64,000 nt of DNA from Micromonospora haikouensis (GTDB taxonomy: Bacteria; Actinomycetota; Actinomycetes; Mycobacteriales; Micromonosporaceae). The translations under genes were made by a program, and so were the position numbers. A model generated the notes under the pieces. The model was not told the DNA's origin. It worked only from the letters and a program-made list of their open reading frames with translations, and did not search any database. This document shows, one piece after another, positions 56,879 to 64,000 of this stretch (position 1 is its first letter; each line of letters opens with the position of its first letter). The stretch lies in NCBI RefSeq assembly GCF_900091595.1, contig NZ_FMCW01000010.1:20653-84652 (forward strand), written 5' to 3'.

Positions 56879-59800
56879 ATGAAACCCCCGCCTATGCCCC
56901 GTAAGGCGCTGCTCGCCTTGGTCTCCACCCTCACCCTCGCCCTCGTCGGCGCCCCCGTCGCCGTGCGCCAGCTCGGCGGCGACGCCGCCGACGGCGGCAC
57001 CCGCACCGACCCCCTCGCCGCCGCCGGCGCGGTGCAGTGGCGCGCCGAGCCCTCCGCCGAGGCCCTGCTCGCCGCCGGCAACGACGACGCCCGGGCCGAG
57101 CAGTTCTACTTCGTCCTGCCCGACCGGTTCGCCAACGGCGACCCCCGCAACGACGCCGGCGGTCTCACCGGCGACCGGCTGTCCACCGGCCTCGACCCCA
57201 CCGACAAGGGCTTCTACCACGGCGGCGACCTCAAGGGTCTCATCGACAAGCTCGACTACATCCAGGGGCTGGGCACGACGGCCATCTGGCTCGCCCCGGT
57301 CTTCAAGAACCGGCCCGTGCAGGGCACCGGCGACGACGTCTCCGCCGGCTACCACGGCTACTGGATTACCGACTTCACCCAGGTCGACCCGCACTTCGGC
57401 ACCAACGAGGAGCTGAAGAAGCTGGTGCAGCTGTCGCACCGGCGGGGCATCAAGGTCTACCTCGACGTCATCGTCAACCACACCGCCGACGTCATCAAGT
57501 ACGCCGAGGACAAGTACGCCTACATCGACAAGAAGACCGCGCCGTACACCGACGCGCAGGGGCGGGCCTTCGAGGACCGCAACTACGCCGACGGCACCCG
57601 GGGCTTCCCCAAGGTGAACGCCGACTCGTTCCCGTACACCCCGACCTTCGACAGCCCGGCCGACGCGAAGGTCAAGGTCCCGGCGTGGCTCAACGACGCC
57701 ACCATGTACCACAACCGGGGCGACTCGACCTTCGCCGGCGAGAACAGCGAGTACGGCGACTTCTTCGGCCTGGACGACCTGTGGACCGAGCGCCCCGAGG
57801 TCGTCGCGGGCCTCACCAAGGTCTACGGCGACTGGCTCGGCGCGACCGGCGTCGACGGGTTCCGGCTCGACACCGTCAAGCACGCCAACCTGGAGTTCTG
57901 GCCGCAGTTCAGCCGGGGCATCGAGCGCGCGGCCGAGAAGGCGGGCAAGAAGGACTTCTTCATGTTCGGCGAGGTCTACAGCGCCGACCCGGAGATCACC
58001 TCCACCTACGTGCGGCGCGGCGGCCTGCCCGCCACCCTCGACTTCGCCTTCCAGGAGGCCGCGCGCGGCTACACCGCCGCCGGCGGCTCCGCGAAGGCCC
58101 TCGCCGACGTGTACGCCCGCGACGACCTGTACGCCGCCCGCGACACCGACGCCAACCGGCTGACCACCTTCCTCGGCAACCACGACATGGGCCGGATCGG
58201 CTCCTTCGTCGCCGCGGCCGGCGGGGACGACGCCGCGCAGCTGCGCCGCACCACGCTCGCCCACGAGCTGATGTTCCTCACCCGGGGGCAGCCGGTGGTC
58301 TACTCCGGCGACGAGCAGGGCTTCACCGGCCCCGGCGGCGACAAGGACGCCCGGCAGGACATGTTCGCCTCGCGCACGGCCGACTACCTCGACGACGACC
58401 TGATCGGCACCGACCGCACCCACGCCGCCGACCAGTACGACCCGGCGCACCCGCTCTACCGCACCATCGCCGGGCTGGGCGCGCTGCGCCAGGCCCACCC
58501 GGCGCTGCGCGACGGCGTGCAGGTCACCCGGTACGCCGCCGACGGCCCTGGCGTCTTCGCGTTCTCCCGCGTCGACCCCCGCCAGCGCGTCGAGTACGTC
58601 GTCGCCGTCAACAACGCCGACACCGCGCAGACCGTCACCGTGGACACCTGGTCGCCCGGCACCGCCTTCGCCGGCATTTACGGCGGCACCGCCAGGCCGA
58701 CCGCCGGGGCGGACGGCAAGCTCACCCTCACCGTGCCGGCCATGTCCGCCGTGGTGCACCGGGCCGCCAAGGCCATCCCGCAGGCCGCCGCGAAGCCGAC
58801 GATCACCATCACCGCCCCCGCCCCGGGCACGCCCGTCGCCACCCGGGCCGCCGTCACCGCCCAGGTCACCGGCGATCCCCTCGCCACCGTCACCGTCGCC
58901 GCCCGGGTCGCCGGCGGCCGGTGGACCCTGCTGGGCAGCGCGCACACCGCCCCGTACACCGTGCACCACGACCTGACCGGCCTGGCCGGCGGCACGAAGG
59001 TCGAGTACAAGGCCGTCGTCCGCGACGGCCGGGGCCGCGTCGCCGCCACCCGCTCCACCGCCACGGTCGGCACCCCCGCCCAGAGCGCGTCGCGGGACTG
59101 GGTGGTGGTGCACTACCAGCGCCCGGCCGGCGGCTACGCCGACTGGGGCCTGTACGCCTGGGGCGACATCGACCCCGCGTACGTCACCGAGTGGCCCAAG
59201 GGGCAGCCGTTCGCGGGTGAGGACTCGTACGGCCGGTTCGCCTGGGTGAAGCTGAAGCCCGGCGCGAAGTCCGTCGGTTTCCTCGTGGTGGACTCCGCCG
59301 GCAACAAGGACGTCGCCACCGACCGCACCGTCGACGTGACGCAGACCGGCGAGGTGTGGGTGAAGCAGGGTGACGCCGCGCTCTACCCGAGCCGGCAGGC
59401 CGCCACCGGCGAGCCCGACCCGCCCGCCGCCGAGGACACCGCGCTGATCCACTACCGCCGCGCCGACGACAACTACGACGGCTGGGGCCTGCACCTGTGG
59501 GACGGCGCGGCCAACCCCACCGACTGGTCCAGCCCGCTCAGGCCGGAGAAGGTCGACTCCTTCGGCGCGGTCTTCCGGGTGCCGCTGGCCGCCGGGGCGA
59601 CCGGCCTGAGCTACATCGTCCACAACGGCGACACCAAGGACCTGCCGGACGACCAGCGGCTCGACTTCGCCACCGCCGGCCGTCAGGTGTGGCTGCTCGC
59701 CGCCACGCCGGGCCGGCTACTGCCGACGACCTCGTCCGGGGTATCCAGGGACGTGGACATCACCAAGCAGCGGGCGCAGTGGATCGACCGGTCCACCGTC

Positions 59801-62380
59801 GCCTGGCAGACTCCCGACACCGACGGCCGGACGTACGCCCTGGTCACCGCCCCGGCCGGCGGGGTGAGCGTCGTCGACGGGGAGCTGTCCGGGACGTACA
59901 CCTCGCTGCCGCTGCGGGCGCAGCGCAACGGGCTCACCGAGGCCCAGCGCGCGCGGTTCCCGCACCTGTGGGCCCACCGGGCCTTCACCCTCGACCGGGG
60001 CGACCTGGCGAAGGTGCCGGCGGCGCTGCGCGGGCAGCTCGTGGTCACCGAGCGGGACGCCGAGGGGAAGCTGCTCGGCGCGACCGGCGTGCAGATCCCG
60101 GGCGTGCTCGACGACGTGTACGCCGCCGCGACCGGCGCGAGGCTCGGCCCCACCTTCGCCGGCCGGGTGCCCACCCTGTCGGTCTGGGCGCCCACCGCCC
60201 GCACGGTGTCGCTGGAGCTGTCCGACGCCCCGACCGCCGCGCCGCGGGTCGTGGCGATGCGCCGCGACGACCGCACCGGCGTGTGGTCGGTGCGCGGCGA
60301 GCCGGGCTGGACCGGAAAGTTCTACCGGTACCGGGTGTCCGCGTGGCAGCCGGCCGCCCAGCGGATGGTCACCGCCTCGGTGACCGACCCGTACTCGCTG
60401 GCCCTCGCCCCGGACTCCACGCACAGCCAGCTCGTCGACCTGGCCGACCCGGCGCTCGCGCCGGCCGGCTGGGCGGGCCTGCGCAAGCCGGCGGCCGTGC
60501 CCCCGGCGAAGGCGCAGATCCAGGAGGTCTCCGTGCGGGACTTCTCCGTCGCCGACGCAGGCGTGCCGGCCGAGCGGCGCGGCACCTACCTCGCCTTCAC
60601 CGACCCCGACACGGCCGGCATGAAGCACCTGCGGTCGCTCGCCGACGCCGGCGTCGACTACCTGCACCTGCTGCCCGCGTTCGACTTCGCCACCATCCCC
60701 GAGCGGCGGGCCGACCAGCAGCAGCCGGCCTGCGACCTGGCCAAGCTGCCCCCGGACTCCGCCGAGCAGCAGCGCTGCGTCGCGGCCGTCGCCGACACCG
60801 ACGGCTACAACTGGGGGTACGACCCGCTGCACTACACCGTGCCGGAGGGCGGCTACGCCGTCGACCCGGCCGGGGCGGCGCGCACCGTCGAGTTCCGCCG
60901 GATGGTCGCCGGGATCAACGGCGCGGGCCTGCGGGTCGTCATGGACGTCGTCTACAACCACACCTCGGCCGCCGGCACCGACGCGAAGTCGGTGCTCGAC
61001 CAGGTGGTGCCCGGCTACTACCACCGGCTGCTCGACGACGGGGCCGTCGCCAACTCCACGTGCTGCGCCAACACCGCCCCCGAGCACGCCATGATGGGCA
61101 AGCTCGTGGTCGACTCGCTGGTCACCTGGGCCAAGGCGTACAAGGTGGACGGCTTCCGGTTTGACCTGATGGGCCACCACCCCAAGGCGAACATCCTGGC
61201 CGTGCGTGCCGCCCTGGACCAGCTCACCGTCGCCCGCGACGGCGTCGACGGTCGCAGGATCCTGCTCTACGGCGAGGGCTGGAACTTCGGCGAGGTCGCC
61301 GACGACGCCCGGTTCACGCAGGCCACCCAGGCCAACATGGCCGGCACCGGCGTCGGCACCTTCAACGACCGGCTGCGCGACGCGGTGCGCGGCGGCGGCC
61401 CGTTCGACGCCAACCCGCGCGTGCAGGGCTTCGCCTCCGGCCTGTTCACCGACCCCAACGGCGACCCCGTCAACGGCTCGGCCGCCGAGCAGAAGGCCCG
61501 GCTGCTGCACGCCCACGACCTGATCAAGGTGGGGCTCACCGGCAACCTGCGCGGCTACCGGTTCACCGACTCGTCGGGCAGGCAGGTCACCGGCGGCCAG
61601 GTCGACTACAACGGCTCCCCGGCCGGCTACACGGCCGCGCCGGGCGAGGCGGTCACCTACGTCGACGCGCACGACAACGAGATCCTGTACGACGCGCTGG
61701 CGTACAAGCTGCCGCAGGCCACCTCGGCGACGGACCGGGCCCGGATGCAGGTGCTCGCCCTCGCCACGGTGGTGCTGGGGCAGGGCACCGGGTTCGTGAC
61801 GGCCGGCTCGGAGCGGCTGCGGTCGAAGTCGCTGGACCGCAACTCCTACAACTCCGGCGACTGGTTCAACCAGATCCGCTGGGACTGCGCCCAGGGCAAC
61901 GGGTTCGGCGCGGGCCTGCCCCCGGCGCAGGACAACCAGGACAAGTGGCCGTACGCGAAGCCGCTGCTGGCGGATCCGAAGCTGGTGCCGGACTGCGCGG
62001 CGATCGACCTGGCCGACGCCCGGTACGCGGAGCTGCTGCGCGTGCGCGAGTCGTCGCCGGTGTTCGGGCTGGACACCGCCGAGCAGGTGCAGAAGCGGGT
62101 GGCGTTCCCGCTGTCCGGCGTCGCCGAGACGCCGGGCGTGCTCACGATGACCCTCGACGCCCGGGGGTTCGGCGGGCAGTGGCGGTCGGTGACCGTCGTG
62201 TTCAACGCGACCCCGCAGGCGGCGAAGCAGACCGTGCCCGGCCTGCGCGGGTCGGACGTCGCACTGCATCCGGTGCTGCGTGCCTCCGCCGATCCGGTGC
62301 TGCGCACCGCCTCGTTCGACCGGGGCAGCGGCACGTTCACGGTGCCGGCGCGCAGCGTGGCGGTCTTCGTGCAGCGCTGA
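56879..62380 (+). CDS. Secreted alpha-amylase/pullulanase fusion
   Basis: A giant extracellular starch enzyme of 1833 residues from ATG 56879 (GAGGAAGG upstream). The signal peptide is at about 8-30 ([20 protein letters not shown]). A first GH13 domain (about 75-640) has [10 protein letters not shown] near 325, FGEVYS near 362 and NHD near 435. An Ig-like segment follows (about 640-735), then two CBM41/PUD starch-binding modules ([19 protein letters not shown] near 742; [19 protein letters not shown] near 858). A pullulanase N-domain precedes the second GH13 domain, with [10 protein letters not shown] near 1423, YGEGWNF near 1463 and VDAHDNEI near 1594. It cuts alpha-1,4 and alpha-1,6 bonds. 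Confidence 0.93.
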   Translation: MKPPPMPRKALLALVSTLTLALVGAPVAVRQLGGDAADGGTRTDPLAAAGAVQWRAEPSAEALLAAGNDDARAEQFYFVLPDRFANGDPRNDAGGLTGDRLSTGLDPTDKGFYHGGDLKGLIDKLDYIQGLGTTAIWLAPVFKNRPVQGTGDDVSAGYHGYWITDFTQVDPHFGTNEELKKLVQLSHRRGIKVYLDVIVNHTADVIKYAEDKYAYIDKKTAPYTDAQGRAFEDRNYADGTRGFPKVNADSFPYTPTFDSPADAKVKVPAWLNDATMYHNRGDSTFAGENSEYGDFFGLDDLWTERPEVVAGLTKVYGDWLGATGVDGFRLDTVKHANLEFWPQFSRGIERAAEKAGKKDFFMFGEVYSADPEITSTYVRRGGLPATLDFAFQEAARGYTAAGGSAKALADVYARDDLYAARDTDANRLTTFLGNHDMGRIGSFVAAAGGDDAAQLRRTTLAHELMFLTRGQPVVYSGDEQGFTGPGGDKDARQDMFASRTADYLDDDLIGTDRTHAADQYDPAHPLYRTIAGLGALRQAHPALRDGVQVTRYAADGPGVFAFSRVDPRQRVEYVVAVNNADTAQTVTVDTWSPGTAFAGIYGGTARPTAGADGKLTLTVPAMSAVVHRAAKAIPQAAAKPTITITAPAPGTPVATRAAVTAQVTGDPLATVTVAARVAGGRWTLLGSAHTAPYTVHHDLTGLAGGTKVEYKAVVRDGRGRVAATRSTATVGTPAQSASRDWVVVHYQRPAGGYADWGLYAWGDIDPAYVTEWPKGQPFAGEDSYGRFAWVKLKPGAKSVGFLVVDSAGNKDVATDRTVDVTQTGEVWVKQGDAALYPSRQAATGEPDPPAAEDTALIHYRRADDNYDGWGLHLWDGAANPTDWSSPLRPEKVDSFGAVFRVPLAAGATGLSYIVHNGDTKDLPDDQRLDFATAGRQVWLLAATPGRLLPTTSSGVSRDVDITKQRAQWIDRSTVAWQTPDTDGRTYALVTAPAGGVSVVDGELSGTYTSLPLRAQRNGLTEAQRARFPHLWAHRAFTLDRGDLAKVPAALRGQLVVTERDAEGKLLGATGVQIPGVLDDVYAAATGARLGPTFAGRVPTLSVWAPTARTVSLELSDAPTAAPRVVAMRRDDRTGVWSVRGEPGWTGKFYRYRVSAWQPAAQRMVTASVTDPYSLALAPDSTHSQLVDLADPALAPAGWAGLRKPAAVPPAKAQIQEVSVRDFSVADAGVPAERRGTYLAFTDPDTAGMKHLRSLADAGVDYLHLLPAFDFATIPERRADQQQPACDLAKLPPDSAEQQRCVAAVADTDGYNWGYDPLHYTVPEGGYAVDPAGAARTVEFRRMVAGINGAGLRVVMDVVYNHTSAAGTDAKSVLDQVVPGYYHRLLDDGAVANSTCCANTAPEHAMMGKLVVDSLVTWAKAYKVDGFRFDLMGHHPKANILAVRAALDQLTVARDGVDGRRILLYGEGWNFGEVADDARFTQATQANMAGTGVGTFNDRLRDAVRGGGPFDANPRVQGFASGLFTDPNGDPVNGSAAEQKARLLHAHDLIKVGLTGNLRGYRFTDSSGRQVTGGQVDYNGSPAGYTAAPGEAVTYVDAHDNEILYDALAYKLPQATSATDRARMQVLALATVVLGQGTGFVTAGSERLRSKSLDRNSYNSGDWFNQIRWDCAQGNGFGAGLPPAQDNQDKWPYAKPLLADPKLVPDCAAIDLADARYAELLRVRESSPVFGLDTAEQVQKRVAFPLSGVAETPGVLTMTLDARGFGGQWRSVTVVFNATPQAAKQTVPGLRGSDVALHPVLRASADPVLRTASFDRGSGTFTVPARSVAVFVQR

Positions 62381-62395
62381 CCCGGGGTGTACGGG

Positions 62396-62442
62396 GCCGG
62401 CCCCGCAGAGCGCGACTTGAGGTCGCGCCCGGCGGGGCCGGC
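62396..62442. terminator. Bidirectional terminator after the amylopullulanase gene
   Basis: Outer arms GCCGGCCCCGC (62396-62406) / GCGGGGCCGGC (62432-62442) and inner arms GCGCGAC (62410-62416) / GTCGCGC (62422-62428) form a long two-part hairpin between two convergent genes, followed by CTTCTTCGTT on the plus strand. Confidence 0.8.
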
Positions 62443-62482
62443 TTCTTCGTTGTGGTGGAGCGGTTGCTCCGTGGTGGCCCGA

Positions 62483-64000
62483 TCAGCCCTGGCAGTTGGT
62501 GATGGCGATGCCGCCGCAGTTGTTCGGGTTGTTGCGGAAGACCAGCGTCTTGACGTCGATGCTGGCGTTGCCCGCGTTGAAGATGCCGCCGCCGCCGTTG
62601 GTGGCGCCGGCCTGGTTCTCGGTGATCACGCTGCGCTGGACGACGAGCGCCCCACCGGCGGCGTTGTTGATGCCGCCGCCGGTGTTGGCGGCCTGGTTGC
62701 GCAGCACCACGCTGTCGGACATCGTGAGGACGCCGCCGTTGTTGATGGCCCCGCCGTTGGTGCCGGCGACGTTGCCGAAGAACGTGGTGCCGTTGTAGCG
62801 GTCCACCTTCTTCTCGTACTCCGCGCCGTCGCCGCCGGGCTGGGGGCCGTCGGGCTGCGGCTCGGCCATTCCGCCCTTGCCGCCCTTGTCCTCGCTGCCC
62901 TTGGCCCTGGTGCCATGGTCCGGGGCGCTCCCGCCGCGGTACTGCTCGGCCAGCTCGGACGTCCACTTGTCGTCGCCCGGCAGGATCGTGGTGGTGGAGC
63001 CGGCGAAGGTGTAGAGCCCGCCACCCGCGCCGAGCGTCGTGTTCTCCACGAACTTGACGTCGCGCAACTGCACGTTGCCCCCGGTGACGGCGATGCCGCC
63101 GCCGTTGGTCAGCGCGACGTTGAGCCGGAAGGTGCTGTCGGCGACGTCGGCGGAGCCGCCGGCCACCAGGAGGCCGCCGCCGCTGCCGGCGGTCTGGTTG
63201 CCGACGAAGGTGCTCTTGCGGATGGTCACCGCACCCGCGGTGCTGGCGATCGCGCCACCACCGGACACGGGCGGTTGGGTGTTCGTGCCGCTGGCCTTGT
63301 TCGCCTCGAAGTGGGAGTCGTGCACCGTCAGCGTGCCGCTGTTGAAGACCGCGCCCCCGCTGTTCCCCGCGTTGTTGAGGGTGAACTTGGTGTCCTTCAG
63401 CACGGTGGTGCCCAGGTTGGTGATCGCCCCACCGTTGACCCCGGTGGTGGAGGCGTTGTTCTGGGTCAGCTTCACGCCCTTCAGCTCGGCCCGGCCGCCG
63501 GCCTGCACCAGCATGGCCCCGCCGCCGGGGGCGGCGACGACCAGGCCGTTGCGCAGCGTGACGTCACTCAGCCGCAGGTTGCCCCCGGCGTTGACCTGGA
63601 AGATGCGGAACAGGGTCGGCGACGCGCTCGCCAGGTCCCAGGCCCGCTCCAGGACCGAGTGCTCCCCCAGGATGGTGATGTCGGTGGTGATCGGCGGCAG
63701 CGCATTGCTGCCGGTCGCCGTCGCGGTGCCGGTGCGCAGCTCGTACGTGCAGCCGCGGGCCAGCTTCAGGGTGCCCCCCAGGTGCTGGTTGGCCCGGTTG
63801 ATGGCGGCGAACAGGGCGGTGACGTTGCACGGCACGGGCGTGATGCGCCGCGCGTCCTCTCCGGGGCGGCCGCCTTCGTGTCCGTCCCAGCCCTCGCCCC
63901 GGCCCGAACCGTCCTTCTGGCTCTGGTGTCCGCCGGAGTCATCGAGACGGGTGACCGCGCTGGCGTTGGTGGCGGCCATCATGCCCAGACCGACCACGCC
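62483..64000 (-). CDS. Secreted right-handed beta-helix protein (5' end beyond window)
   Basis: At least 504 residues. The visible N-terminus (LGMMAATNASAV) looks like the end of a signal peptide, so the start codon lies past 64000. After a charged, Gly-rich stretch, repeats of the pattern N-x-GG-A/G-I/L-x-N-x-G/A (for example VNGGAITNLGTTVLKDTKFT, NSGGAVFNSGTLTVHDSHF, TNGGAINNGGVLTMSDSVV) form a parallel beta-helix, as in surface and polymorphic outer-layer proteins. An insert at about 330-385 is charged and Gly/Pro-rich. Cysteines are near both ends. No catalytic motif is seen. Confidence 0.8.
   Translation of the reverse strand, partial: GVVGLGMMAATNASAVTRLDDSGGHQSQKDGSGRGEGWDGHEGGRPGEDARRITPVPCNVTALFAAINRANQHLGGTLKLARGCTYELRTGTATATGSNALPPITTDITILGEHSVLERAWDLASASPTLFRIFQVNAGGNLRLSDVTLRNGLVVAAPGGGAMLVQAGGRAELKGVKLTQNNASTTGVNGGAITNLGTTVLKDTKFTLNNAGNSGGAVFNSGTLTVHDSHFEANKASGTNTQPPVSGGGAIASTAGAVTIRKSTFVGNQTAGSGGGLLVAGGSADVADSTFRLNVALTNGGGIAVTGGNVQLRDVKFVENTTLGAGGGLYTFAGSTTTILPGDDKWTSELAEQYRGGSAPDHGTRAKGSEDKGGKGGMAEPQPDGPQPGGDGAEYEKKVDRYNGTTFFGNVAGTNGGAINNGGVLTMSDSVVLRNQAANTGGGINNAAGGALVVQRSVITENQAGATNGGGGIFNAGNASIDVKTLVFRNNPNNCGGIAITNCQG

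Noticed and set aside
56840..62269. Two very long open frames antisense to the amylopullulanase gene
   Set aside because: Compositionally biased Val/Gly/Ala/His repeats with no domain, fully opposite a gene with catalytic motifs and a signal peptide.

Overview
The window is high-GC actinobacterial DNA. Gene content, GTG/TTG starts, frequent ATGA/GTGA stop-start overlaps and leaderless promoters point to the Micromonosporaceae (Micromonospora or a close relative). The genus is an inference; no rRNA gene is present to confirm it. I see no tRNA, rRNA, CRISPR array, transposase or integrase.

Layout. 0-9 kb: pentose-phosphate and glycolytic entry genes on the minus strand (tkt-tal, a strong hairpin, then pgi-leader ORF-zwf-opcA-pgl). 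9-12.4 kb: haem A genes ctaB and ctaA around a small unknown gene and an ATP-grasp gene. 12.5-19.3 kb: an intact SUF iron-sulfur operon, sufR-B-D-Rieske ferredoxin-C-S-U-sufT-like. 19.6-30.8 kb: mixed housekeeping genes (LysE exporter, acVLRF1 ribosome rescue factor, CBM2 polysaccharide deacetylase, zinc metallopeptidase, ABC-F ATPase, CadD-like exporter, small HTH protein, enoyl-CoA hydratase, ABC exporter, mug glycosylase, atypical SDR). 30.8-33.1 kb: a three-gene operon in which a membrane protein with a six-cysteine Gly/Ser tail precedes a DUF692 (MbnB/BufB-type) iron enzyme and a small partner. 33.1 kb: an AcnR-type TetR repressor. 34-37 kb: HAD, RIO kinase, DUF2630 and GNAT genes around an unusual C-run/hairpin/G-run element. 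37.4-45.6 kb: a diterpene-type cluster (P450, class I synthase, class II cyclase) followed by a complete conservon cvnABCD. 45.7-48.5 kb: aconitase. 48.7-54.5 kb: DedA, a glycerophosphodiesterase gene broken by one in-frame stop, and an accessory patch of XRE/TPR regulators and small ORFs. 54.5-64 kb: a permuted papain-like hydrolase, an anchored CBM2 protein, a very large amylase-pullulanase fusion, and a secreted beta-helix protein cut by the window edge.

How it fits together. The PPP, ctaB/ctaA, suf, ABC-F, small HTH, enoyl-CoA hydratase, acnR and acn genes form a neighbourhood also known from mycobacteria. Here acnR and acn are about 12 kb apart, with the terpene/conservon block between them. 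A near-palindromic 20-bp site upstream of acnR recurs (17/20) upstream of acn, so the regulatory link appears to survive the separation. Three copies of an intergenic inverted-repeat family sit at gene 3' ends. The most promising poorly described system is the DUF692 / Cys-tailed membrane protein operon, followed by the terpene-conservon block.
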